Assembly (NCBI GenBank): GCA_964035575.1
Contig: OZ037892.1
Location: 1,116,001-1,180,000, forward strand
DNA length: 64,000 nucleotides
Direction: 5' to 3'
Source: Rhynchopus sp. YZ270_cl-10
Lineage: Eukaryota > Euglenozoa > Diplonemea > Diplonemida > Diplonemidae
Shown: positions 1-9,900 of the stretch, in pieces
How positions within the stretch are numbered: position 1 is the first letter of the stretch
Layout of the letters: every line of letters begins with the position of its first letter
The notes under the pieces: model-generated
What the model was told of the DNA's origin: nothing
The model's input: only the letters and a program-made list of their open reading frames with translations
The model's database searches: none
Position numbers and translations under genes: made by a program

Positions 1-40
1 CACCCCCGATGCTGCAGCACCAGCGGATGCTGAGGTCTGA
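1..40 (+). CDS. 3' end of a DOMON-cytochrome b561 paralogue (partial)
   Basis: Reading from base 2 gives TPDAAAPADAEV followed by TGA at 38-40. The two complete genes downstream end in very similar tails (SPDAVV and APDAAV plus TGA). The sequence after this stop also aligns with the 3' flanks of those genes. This is therefore the last twelve codons of another array member whose body lies outside the window. The catalytic part cannot be judged. Confidence 0.7.
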   Translation, partial: TPDAAAPADAEV

Positions 41-1484
41 GTAAGAGATGGTGGACACAGGCTCGAGATTATATTCTTTTAAAAATCATGAACTTAGTTT
101 AGTTCTGCATCGAGTGCGATACAATTTTGCACAAAAAACGATGTTGTTTATTTTTATTCTTCCTACTGAGTTTTAGATAGTATAAGGAGAAGTTTAGCTT
201 TGAAACTGCTTTTCCTTTTGTGCTGGATCTTTTTTCAATGAGAAAAAATATATAGAAAAAGAAATCTGAATCCTTCCTTGTCTTCTCATCTTACAATTTT
301 AGACATTTTACAGATTTTTTGGCCTTTTCTTCAAAATGGTTGAAACCCCCCCTTTTTCTTTCATCCAAGGCTAACATCTCGTAACACCTCTATTTTTGTC
401 GCTTCGGCAGCATTTTAAAGGGGCGCATACTCTCGCAATATTTACTTTGTGAGAGAACCAAAAAAACACAACAAAATAAAACTCATATTTAGCGTTCACA
501 AAATCGTTTGATAACGCTCTCAACCCACTGTAGGTTGTTTTCTTCGTAGTGTAGATTTTCCTCTTTTTGTCCCTGGCTTCTCCTTCCCCGCGAGCTTTGC
601 ACGATGGTACACATGGCGAAAAAGCCGTCCGTTCTGTTCGTTCACAGTTCCCTTGTTTGATCCCTTTGCTCCCACACTCTTCCCATCATATGTGATCATT
701 CCTTCCATCTGAAGAAATGACAAAAAAAACCCCAAGTTTTTTGTAAAGGTGACCAAGCGAATCTTCGGATCGTCTTCACCAATTTTTCTTGTTTTGCAGG
801 ACAAAAGGCAAGACGGCCGCGCGCATTGACACACTTTTATAATTCGACGCGAAAAAGAAAAACAGTATTTCTTTTTTTGCGAACACAGTACTGTGGTCGA
901 TGATGCACACAAACACAGCCGCTGTCTTCCTGCAGTTTTTCTTTTCCCAACCTCATTTATTCACGTAGTTTTGTAGAAAACATTGTCACGTGTTTGTCGC
1001 TAAAAGATGCCAACAAGTTTATCACATTGACTTTGTCGTGCTCTTCTGTATCAGCAGATAGCACCATTTTTTTAAAGTTGCCACCGCATCAGGTGTAGTT
1101 TATTATATTAACGCAACCCACTCAGATCCCCGCTCCCTCCCCTGGAGTTTCCCCTCCTTCCTCACAGACGTAGCTCTCGCAAGGCAAATAAATATGAGGG
1201 GGTTTTCTTAGGGGAAGTGGTGAGGCACGTGCCCAACCACTACCCAAGTAAACCTACCTTTGTGTGCACATATCGAACAGAGGGGGAACCCAACACAACC
1301 CTCCACTCTTCCTACCCAGGGTAGGTGATTGGCCTTCAAATAAAGGACAAAAAAAAAAAAGACAACACTACTGAGTTTGGTTTTATGTCTCTAGTTTCTC
1401 GCCCCCTTATCCCTCCTGTCTCACTAATGTAAACATCCCTCATCAGATTTATTGATAAACCACATTCACGTTGTATTCCAAACT
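41..1484 (+). repeat. array spacer, copy A (uninterrupted)
   Basis: This 1.44 kb spacer recurs after the next two array genes (3798-6941 with insertions, 10923-11790 with a deletion of about 390 bp). It holds a 3' flank with a small stem-loop (GTGC ... GCAC near 110-137), A/T-rich sequence, a conserved 5' block and a pyrimidine-rich stretch ending in CAG near 1446, a probable trans-splice acceptor. A minus-strand ORF at 520-912 is partly kept in the other copies but its frame and length drift, so I do not call it a gene. Confidence 0.7.
1098..1348 (+). promoter_or_regulatory. conserved 5' block of array genes (copy A)
   Basis: About 250 bp that stay nearly identical upstream of all three array units (also 6557-6805 and 11606-11790) while flanking spacer drifts more. 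It contains CTCCCTCCCCTGGAGTTTCC, an AAATAAATATGAG segment and a TTCTTAGGGG segment. The conservation is seen directly. Whether it is a promoter, a 5' processing region or only recent duplication is not known. Confidence 0.4.
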
Positions 1485-3797
1485 ATGCAGACCCGGAGGT
1501 GTGTGTTGGCAAGCTTAGTGCTTGTGAGTGCTCTCTTCAGTGACGTCGATGCTGCCTGCACGTCTTCGACCCTTGCTGGATACCTCTGCCAACAGACTGC
1601 GGGCTCTGTGGTGATGCACTACACACTTGCTGCAGACAAGGCAACTGTGAAGCTTGCTGTTGAGGCATCGGTCACTGGATATGCTGCACTTGGTGTTGGT
1701 GCTGGAATGACGACTTCACAGATCGTGCTTGGATTTGTGTCTTCTGGTGTTGCTGATGTGCGTGCCCTTACAGCTTCTGGACGAACACTCACCGCTGTGA
1801 ACGCTGGCACTGTTGACATTGCAAGCACTTCATGGGTGACAGACGCATCTGTGACTGAGTCTGGTGGGAAGACTGTGACCTCCTTCACTTACAACCTTGC
1901 TGCTGGTGGAAAGATCACTGACACGAGTGCGGCAAACTTTGTGTGGTCCCTGTCGTCCACAGACGCAGTGGCAAAACACACAGCTACTGGTGGACTGACG
2001 GTGAACCTTGACGAGGCTGTGCCAGCGGCTACCGTTGCACCACCTACAGCTGTCCCCACCTCTGTCCCAGTTGGAGCAACACTGGCACCTCTCACTTCTG
2101 CTCCTCTTACTTCTGCACCTGCCATAAGTGTACCTGCAACTGCAGCACCGCTTGCCTGCACGTCCTCAAACCTTGCTGGATACCTGTGCCAACAGACTGC
2201 GGGCTCTGTGGTGATGCACTACACACTTGCTGCAGACAAGGCGACTGTGAAGCTTGCTGTTGAGGCATCGGTCACTGGATACGCCGCACTTGGTGTTGGT
2301 GATGGAATGACGACTTCACAGATCGTTCTTGGATTTGTGTCTTCTGGTGTTGCTGATGTGCGTGCCCTCACAGCTTCTGAACGTACACTCAGCGCTGTGA
2401 ACGATGGTACTGTTGACATTGCAAGCACTTCATGGGTGACAGACGCATCTGTGACTGAGTCTGGTGGGAAGACTGTGACTTCCTTCACATACAACCTTGC
2501 TGCTGGTGGAAAGATCACTGACACGAGTGCGGCAAACTTTGTGTGGTCCACGTCGTCCACAGACACTGTGGACATCCACGATGAACGCGGACAGACAACA
2601 GTGAACCTTGACCAGTCGCTGCCGACAACTGCTGCACCTGCTGGCACGACGTTGACACCTACCACCCCCCAGCCAGCCACGACGAGCACCCCGAGCACCA
2701 GCGCGCCGTCTTCGTGCACCGCAAGCACACTTGCCACTGAGGAGGGCGACGCCACCTTCGACTGCACGGAGGTGCTGGACGGGTCTGTCTCGCTGCACTG
2801 GTCCATCCTCTCTGGGTCGCGCATCTTTGCGCTGCAGGGCTCTGCTGCAGGATACCTCGCAATGGGCTTCCCTGAGTCATCTGGAACGATGGGACCTGGA
2901 GCAGCCATGATCGTGACTGAAGGCACTGCCGCAAAGTACGCTATTGGGTCTGACAAGGACGTGTCCTCTGTGCAGCTGTCTGACGCTGTGCTGTCGGGTG
3001 TGTCGGGTCTTACGGCCGCAGTCGTCAACGGTGCGACAGTGATGTACTGGACAGAGACCTCCTCGTCTGCAGTGCGTGGGGCAGTGGCACTGCAGGCAGA
3101 TGACATCCTGTCGTTCAACTACGCGTACCACTCATCGTCTCAGACACTCACAACCCACACCACACGGGCTTCCGTTGAGATCAACTTGTTGGACGGTGCC
3201 TCCGTGGACACGACGGCAGCGAGCAAGCAAAGCAAGGTGAAGACCCATGCCGCGATCCAAACCGCTGTCTGGGCCTACGTTGTGCCGATTGCCGTGCTTG
3301 CGAAGCGCTTTGGACCTCTCGCGACTACGGCGAAGGTGAGCACCTTCCCTGTCCCCTTCATTGTGCATGCGGTGCTGATGATCATTGCCATCGTGCTTAC
3401 TATTGCGATGGCTGCACTGGCTCTGGCTGAGTTCGACAACGGCACCGAGAAGGGACACAAGGGCACCGGCATCACAGTGATGTGCGCCGCCATCATGCAG
3501 GCCCTCATGCAGGTGGCCAAGCCGGATGCCGAGAGTGCGCACAGATGGATCTTCCGCGCTGTGCACATGGTGATGGGACTTGTGACGATGATCCTCGCGT
3601 GCGTGACGCTGTTCACAGGTGCCGACAACTACGAGCGCCTTTACGCAAATGATGAATCCTTCGCGATGGACATTCGTGTTGCAGCGATCACTGGTCTTGG
3701 CTGTTTCTTCTTCGCCTACGTCCTCCTCTCAGCACTGAAGTACGTGCGTGAGATGAACGCGAAGGTCCAAGAGACTTCCCCCGATGCTGTGGTCTGA
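1485..3797 (+). CDS. secreted multi-DOMON cytochrome b561 membrane protein
   Basis: A 770-residue protein from the ATG at 1485. The frame opens 11 codons earlier, but this start gives a clean signal peptide (MQTRRCVLASLVLVSALFSD, cut near residue 23) after an acceptor near 1446. Two almost identical DOMON units (about 24-170 and 224-370) are joined by Thr/Pro/Ala linkers to a third, diverged DOMON (about 410-565). The C-terminus (585-770) has about five membrane segments and four histidines at 588, 628, 658 and 694 in the b561 pattern (KTHAA, IVHAV, GHKG, RAVHMV). In this family they hold two b hemes, and the protein moves electrons across a membrane, often with ascorbate as donor and ferric iron or another DOMON heme as acceptor. 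The donor and acceptor here are unknown. It is a close tandem paralogue of the gene at 6942. Confidence 0.88.
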   Translation: MQTRRCVLASLVLVSALFSDVDAACTSSTLAGYLCQQTAGSVVMHYTLAADKATVKLAVEASVTGYAALGVGAGMTTSQIVLGFVSSGVADVRALTASGRTLTAVNAGTVDIASTSWVTDASVTESGGKTVTSFTYNLAAGGKITDTSAANFVWSLSSTDAVAKHTATGGLTVNLDEAVPAATVAPPTAVPTSVPVGATLAPLTSAPLTSAPAISVPATAAPLACTSSNLAGYLCQQTAGSVVMHYTLAADKATVKLAVEASVTGYAALGVGDGMTTSQIVLGFVSSGVADVRALTASERTLSAVNDGTVDIASTSWVTDASVTESGGKTVTSFTYNLAAGGKITDTSAANFVWSTSSTDTVDIHDERGQTTVNLDQSLPTTAAPAGTTLTPTTPQPATTSTPSTSAPSSCTASTLATEEGDATFDCTEVLDGSVSLHWSILSGSRIFALQGSAAGYLAMGFPESSGTMGPGAAMIVTEGTAAKYAIGSDKDVSSVQLSDAVLSGVSGLTAAVVNGATVMYWTETSSSAVRGAVALQADDILSFNYAYHSSSQTLTTHTTRASVEINLLDGASVDTTAASKQSKVKTHAAIQTAVWAYVVPIAVLAKRFGPLATTAKVSTFPVPFIVHAVLMIIAIVLTIAMAALALAEFDNGTEKGHKGTGITVMCAAIMQALMQVAKPDAESAHRWIFRAVHMVMGLVTMILACVTLFTGADNYERLYANDESFAMDIRVAAITGLGCFFFAYVLLSALKYVREMNAKVQETSPDAVV

Positions 3798-4085
3798 GAA
3801 AGAGAAGCAGGGTGGACACATGCTCGGGGATGCGTCTTCTTGTTTTCTGGTCAAGGGGTGATTTGATATTTTGTAAAAAAATGTCCTTAGTTTAGTACTG
3901 CATCGAGTGCGATAGATTGTCGCACAAAAACGGTTTTGTTTATTTTTATTCTTCCTGCCGAGTTTTTTTTTTTTTTTTTTTGCTTGTTACTACTGGGGGG
4001 GGCCGAATAAACGAGGTAATTCAAATAAAGCACGTACGTCGAATAAAGCACGCATTTGAAAAATGGGTTTTTTGCTTTTTTTTGC

Positions 4086-4427
4086 GTCGAATAAAGCACG
4101 TACGTGTTTTATTCGACTTTTTGAACTTTTCCTGTGTTGTGACAAGGTAGTTCGTATTTTGTGAAAATTTAAGTCGCTGAAATTTTGTCCATTTTTCCGT
4201 ATATCCCCCACCACAAGCCGGGATTGGCTCGGAAATGCAGCAAAATCACCTCTTGGGCGAAAAAAAAATCGAAAAAAAATTGTGACTGGAAAAACTTTCC
4301 AAAAAGTTCAAAAAGGCGAATAAAGCACGTACGTGCTTTATTCGCCTTTTCGAACTTTTTTTTTTTTTTAAACCTCAGGATCTGAAGTGTAGGGACGCCT
4401 AATAAAACACGTACGTGCTTTATTCGA
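4086..4427. repeat. three palindromes centred on CACGTACGTG or a variant
   Basis: Palindromes at 4086-4117, 4301-4362 and 4396-4427 share the core AATAAAGCACGTACGTG (AATAAAACACGTACGTG in the third) with TTTATTCG on the other arm. The middle one extends through AAAGTTC / GAACTTT arms. A partial unit lies at 4025-4060. They look like fold-back units inserted or amplified together. Confidence 0.7.
4171..4227 (-). repeat. dispersed repeat, CCAATCCCGGCTTGTGGTGG type
   Basis: The reverse complement matches 59178-59233 on the + strand (CCAATCCCAGCTTGTGGTGG, then ATATTCG and AAAATGGCCAAAATT). It is the same short sequence some 55 kb apart in opposite orientation. A weaker relative (GTGGTGGGGTCAAT) occurs near 26709 and twice inside 4436-5078. 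Confidence 0.55.
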
Positions 4428-4435
4428 CCCCCCCC

Positions 4436-5078
4436 AGTAGCCAGGGTGTTTCCTAATTTGCTTCCGCTTCCGGGGATTTGGAAAAAATTGGCCAGGGAAA
4501 AACTTTGCGGGAAAAAATTAGGGACGTATTTAAAGTGCTTATGTTTTGGTATTTTCCCGAAAGAAGTATGTTCGCTGTTCTGGATCGCTCCAATCATTCA
4601 AATAAAGCAGTTTTCGGGAATTTTTATTTTCACCGATGTTGGGTACCGTGCGCCTGCGGCGCTGCCTGTTCCTTCCAGTTTCTACAGGCAAACACTTGGC
4701 CCCCTTTACCTTACACTGACGGGTTTTGACCAAAACCAAGGACTTGTCCATTTCGTCAAATTGACCCCACCACAGAACGGACGGATTCCGGAAATGCAAA
4801 TGCCGGTGTTTTCGGGCATTTTCATGTTTTCAGGATCAGGGAGAAAATCTGGGTTGTGGGATTTACCTGGTCCCCTTTTCCTTACACTCATTTTGACCAA
4901 CACCAAGAACTTGGCCATTTCGGCAAATTGACCCCACCACAGCGCGGACGGATTCCGGAAATGCCATTCGCGGTGTGTTTTGGGCCTGAAAACCTACCGT
5001 TTCTTCAGGGAAAAAATTTGCTTCCGGATGTCGAAATTTTCCGGAAAAGTTCCGAAATTAGGAAACACCCTGGTTACT
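4436..5078. mobile_element. 643 bp non-autonomous element with terminal inverted repeats
   Basis: The ends are AGTAG + CCAGGGTGTTTCCTAATTT (4436-4459) and its inverse AAATTAGGAAACACCCTGG + TTACT (5055-5078), perfect over 19 bp and 23/24 overall. Inside are two direct copies of about 50 bp (4748-4800, 4914-4970) containing AAATTGACCCCACCACAG and CGGACGGATTCCGGAAATGC. It has no transposase. The CAGGG end recalls hAT-type termini, but I find no 8 bp target duplication, so the superfamily is open. Confidence 0.6.
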
Positions 5079-5640
5079 AGCCCTTGCGGCACGTGTTGTT
5101 CTGTGTGGGCTAGCCGGGTCTTGCGATCCGACTGGTACCTCTTTAACTCGTTGAGCGGGTTGACACATTATATGAGCACCTCCCCTATCCCTGGCCGCTG
5201 TGGGGGCACAGACAGCACACCTTTCCCAGGGTGTGGCAGGGTCCGTTGTTGTGAACGTGGGACTCTGGTCTGACTCCCTTTTTTTAGGTGTTGTATCGGT
5301 TGGGTAGGGGTATTCGGCAAGAGTGGAAGCATCAGGAGAGGCAGAGCGACGACCCTCGTGTGACAAAAACCAACGCTCCCTTGGGATGAAGTTCACATTG
5401 GCCGTCCACCTTCCAGGTTGAGTCCACCGGTGACCCCACAGGATGCCCCCACAGCCGCGCTTAGGATCAAGGAGCATCAAGCTCAACGAAGTAAGGTTGT
5501 TTGTTATGGTCATCATTCTACGCCGCCCACCTCTCTAACGTCTTATATTCCCAGTCCCCCAGGAGCATTAGAGGGGTGGCCGCCTTTTAAGGTCATGCGC
5601 ACGGACCAAGCAGTTTAACGTCGTACTTAGGACGTTTTTA
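5079..5640. other. GC-rich tail of the spacer-B insertion, no gene seen
   Basis: This block has no counterpart in spacers A or C. It is GC-richer than the spacer and has short ORFs on both strands, none with recognisable motifs. It may be captured host DNA or the remainder of a longer element. Confidence 0.45.
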
Positions 5641-6941
5641 GTTTTTGATAGTATAATTTGAAGGATATGTTTAGCTTTCAAACGTTTCCTTTTGTGCTGG
5701 ATATTTTAAAATATATCTGAATATTTCCTCACGAACCTTGGGAGAAACGTCCCGGTGGGTCAGTTATTGACTGATATCTGAATCCTTCCTTGTCCTTCTT
5801 ATCTTATAGTTTTAGACATTTTCAAATTATTTTGTCCTTTTCTTCATAATGGTTGAAACGCCCCCTTTTTTCCTTCAACCGAGGCTAACATCGTACGTGT
5901 GCAGTCGGAGGTGCCTGCATCAACTACTATGGTAGCAATGACTGCCGCTTTGTTTTGTTCGTTTGCACTTTCAACTTCTCTCTTTTGTCGCTTAGGCAGT
6001 ATTTTTAAGGGGGACACATATTCTCTTAGTTTTTGTGAGAGAACCAAAAAATATTCAGAACTCAAATTTAGCGTTTACGAAATCGTTCAAAAATGCTCTC
6101 AACCCATTCTTCGTAGTGTAGGTTTTCCTCTTTTGTACCTGGCTTCTTCCTTCCCGATGGAGCCTTGCACGACGGGACACATGGCGAAAAAGCGCCCAGT
6201 TGTGTTCGTCCAAAGTTTCGATTACTTTGCGAAGCTTAGGATCGTCTTCATCTTTTTTTTTCTTTGTTTTTTGAGTTTTGTAGGATAAAATACAAGACGG
6301 CCGTGCGTATCGATGTACCTGTATTTTTCGACGCAAAAATAAATAAATCGTGGTCGATTATGCACACAAACACAGCCGCTGTCTTCCTGCAGTTTTTCTT
6401 TTTATTCCAACCTTGTTTATTCACGTAATTTTGTAGACAACATTGTCACGTGTTTTGCGCTAAAATATGCCAACACGTTTATACATTGACTTTGTCGTGG
6501 CTCTTCTGTATCAGCAGATAGCACCATTTTTTTTAAAGTTGCCACCGCATCAGGTGTAGTTTAGTATATTAACGCAACCCACTCAGATCCCCGCTCCCTC
6601 CCCTGGAGTTTCCCCTCCTTCCTCACATACGTAGCTCTCGCAATGCAAATAAATATGAGAGGGTTTTCTTAGGGGAAGTGGTGAGGCACGTGCCCAACCA
6701 CTACCCAAGCAAACCTACCTTTGTGTGCACATATCGAACAGAGGGGGAACCCAACACAACCCTCCACTCCTCCTACCCAGGGTAGGTGATTGGCCTTCAA
6801 ACAAAGTACAAAAAGAAAAAAAAGACAATACAACTGAGTTTTATGCCTGGTTTCGTGACCCCTTGTCCCGCCTGTCTCACTAATGTCAACATCCCTCATC
6901 AGAGTTAATTGATAACCCACATTCACGTTATATTCAAAACA
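5641..6941 (+). repeat. array spacer, copy B (right part)
   Basis: Aligns with 170-1484 across its length apart from the added dispersed repeat at 5890-5985. It includes the conserved 5' block (6557-6805) and an acceptor near 6902 (CCCTCATCAG) before the start at 6942. It holds no gene. Confidence 0.7.
5890..5985 (+). repeat. dispersed repeat inserted in spacer B but absent from spacer A
   Basis: Copy A reads GGCTAACATCT then a few bases then TTTTTGTCGCTT. Copy B has about 90 extra bases between the same flanks, including CAGTCGGAGGTGCCTGCATC and TTTGCACTTTCAACTTCTCT. Related sequence occurs at 27945-27985 and 56367-56400. The empty site in copy A shows that this repeat arrived as an insertion. 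Confidence 0.6.
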
Positions 6942-9900
6942 ATGCATACCCAGAGGTGTGTGTTGGCAAGCCTAGTGCTTGCGAGTGCTCTCTTCAGTGA
7001 CGCCGATGCTGCCTGCACGTCCTCAAACCTTGCTGGATACCTCTGCCAACAGACTGCGGGCTCTGTGGTGATGCACTACACACTTGCTGCAGACAAGGCG
7101 ACTGTGAAGCTTGCTGTTGAGGCATCGGTCACTGGATATGCTGCACTTGGTGTTGGTGCTGGAATGACGACTTCGCAGATCGTGCTTGGATTTGTGTCTT
7201 CTGGTGTTGCTGATGTGCGTGCCCTCACAGCTTCTGAACGTACGCTCAGCGCTGTGAACGATGGTACTGTTGACATTGCAAGCACTTCATGGGTGACAGA
7301 CGCATCTGTGACTGAGTCTGGTGGGAAGACTGTGACTTCCTTCACATACAACCTTGCTGCTGGTGGAAAGATCACTGACACGAGTGCGGCAAACTTTGTG
7401 TGGTCGACGTCGTCCACAGACGAAGTGGCAAAGCACACAGCAAAGGGTACGTTGACGGTGAACCTTGACGAGGCGATCCAGACGACTTCTGCACCTGCCA
7501 CCACTGCACCTCCTACACCCGCACCTACAACTGCAGCACCACTTGCCTGCACAGCTTCGACCCTTGCTGGATACCTCTGCCAACAGACTGCGGGCTCTGT
7601 GGTGATGCACTACACACTTGCTGCAGACAAGGCGACTGTGAAGCTTGCTGTTGAGGCATCGGTCACTGGATACGCTGCACTTGGTGTTGGTGCTGGAATG
7701 ACGACTTCACAGATCGTACTTGGATTTGTGTCTTCTGGTGTTGCTGATGTGCGTGCCCTCACAGCTTCTGAACGTACACTCAGCGCTGTGAACGATGGTA
7801 CTGTTGACATTGCAAGCACTTCATGGGTGACAGACGCATCTGTGACTGAGTCTGGTGGGAAGACTGTGACTTCCTTCACTTACAACCTTGCTGCTGGTGG
7901 AAAGATCACTGACACGAGTTCGGCGAACTTTGTGTGGTCGACGTCGTCCACAGACGAAGTGGCAAAGCACACAGCAAAGGGTACGTTGACGGTGAACCTT
8001 GACGAGGCGATCCAGACGACTTCTGCACCTGCCACCACTGCACCTCCTACACCCGCACCTACACCTGCAGCACCACTTGCCTGCACAGCTTCGACCCTTG
8101 CTGGATACCTCTGCCAACAGACTGCGGGCTCTGTGGTGATGCACTACACACTTGCTGCAGACAAGGCGACTGTGAAGCTTGCTGTTGAGGCATCGGTCAC
8201 TGGATACGCTGCACTTGGTGTTGGTGCTGGAATGACGACTTCACAGATCGTACTTGGATTTGTGTCTTCTGGTATTGCTGATGTGCGTGCCCTCACAGCT
8301 TCTGAACGTACACTCAGCGCTGTGAACGATGGTACCGTCGATATTTCAAGCACTTCATGGGTGACAGACGCATCTGTGACTGAGTCTGGTGGGAAGACTG
8401 TGACCTCCTTCACTTACAACCTTGCTGCTGGTGGAAAGATCACTGACACGAGTGCGGCGAACTTTGTGTGGTCGACGTCGTCCACAGACGCAGTGGCAAA
8501 GCACACAGCAAAGGGTACGTTGACAGTGAATCTTGACGAGGCAGTCACGGCAGCTACCGTTGCACCACCTACAGCTGTCCCCACCTCTGTCCCAGTTGGA
8601 GCAACACTGGCACCACTCACTTCTGCACCTGCCACCACTGCACCTCCTACACCCGCACCTACAACTGCAGCACCGCTTGCCTGCACGTCTTCAACCCTTG
8701 CTGGATACCTCTGCCAACAGACTGCGGGCTCTGTGGTGATGCACTACACACTTGCTGCAGACAAGGCGACTGTGAAGCTTGCTGTTGAGGCATCGGTCAC
8801 TGGATACGCTGCACTTGGTGTTGGTGCTGGAATGACGACTTCACAGATCGTTCTTGGGTTTGTGTCTTCTGGTGTTGCTGATGTGCGTGCCCTCACAGCT
8901 TCTGAACGTACGCTCAGCGCTGTGAACGCTGGCACTGTTCACATTGCAAGCACTTCATGGGTGACAGACGCATCTGTGACTGAGTCTGGTGGGAAGACTG
9001 TGACTTCCTTCACTTACAACCTTGCTGCTGGTGGAAAGATCACTGACACGAGTTCGGCAAACTTTGTGTGGTCGACGTCGTCCACAGACGCAGTGGCAAA
9101 GCACACAGCTACTGGTGGACTGACGGTGAACCTTGACGAGGCAGTGCCGGCAGCTACCGTTGCACCACCTACAGCTGTCCCCACCTCTGTCCCAGTTGGA
9201 GCAACACTGGCACCACTCACTTCTGCGCCTCTCACTTCGGCACCTGCTACCACGGTACCTGAGACTGCAGCACCGCTTGCCTGCACAGCTTCGACCCTTG
9301 CTGGATACCTCTGCCAACAGACTGCGGGCTCTGTGGTGATGCACTACACACTTGCTGCAGACAAGGCAACTGTGAAGCTTGCTGTTGAGGCATCGGTCAC
9401 TGGATACGCTGCACTTGGTGTTGGTGCTGGAATGACGACTTCGCAGATCGTTCTTGGATTTGTGTCTTCTGGTGTTGCTGATGTGCGTGCCCTCACATCT
9501 TCTGCTCGTACGCTCAGCGCTGTGAACGCTGGCACTGTTGACATTGCAAGCACTTCGTGGGTGACAGACGCATCTGTGACTGAGTCTGGTGGGAAGACTG
9601 TGACCTCCTTCACTTACAACCTTGCTGCTGGTGGAAGGATCACTGACACGAGCGCCGCGAACTTTGTGTGGTCCATGTCGTCCACAGACACTGTGGCCAT
9701 CCACGATGAACGCGGACAGACAACAGTGAACCTTGACCAGTCTCTGCCGACCACTGCTGCACCTGCTGGCACGACGTTGACACCTACCACCCCCCAGCCA
9801 GCCACGACGAGCACCCCGAGCACCAGCGCGCCGTCTTCGTGCACCGCAAGCACATTTGCCACTGAGGAGGGAGACGCCACCTTCGACTGCACGGAGGTGC

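Larger units (their letters stand above)
3962..5640. mobile_element. 1.7 kb insertion in spacer copy B
   Basis: Spacers A and C run from CTTCCT.CYGAG directly into the segment reading ATAGTAT or CTAGTAT, then TTAGCTTT or a variant. In copy B those flanks lie at 3951-3962 and about 5640-5690, with about 1.68 kb between them. The insert is composite: a T-run, palindromes at 4086-4427, an element with terminal inverted repeats at 4436-5078, and a GC-rich tail. I see no ORF with recognisable homology and no clear target duplication of the whole insert. Confidence 0.7.

Noticed and set aside
520-912. Minus-strand ORF kept in part in spacers A, B and C
   Set aside because: Length and frame differ between copies (520-912, 6055-6336, 11223-11471). 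The similarity is at DNA level, as expected for duplicated spacer.
2219-3118. 299-codon minus-strand ORF inside the first DOMON gene, and similar ones in the second
   Set aside because: They mirror the repeated coding frame on the other strand, break at unit ends, and show no motifs. They are codon-bias shadows.
7011-9838. CRISPR-like array from regular repeats
   Set aside because: The units are 534-600 bp in-frame coding repeats in a eukaryotic gene.
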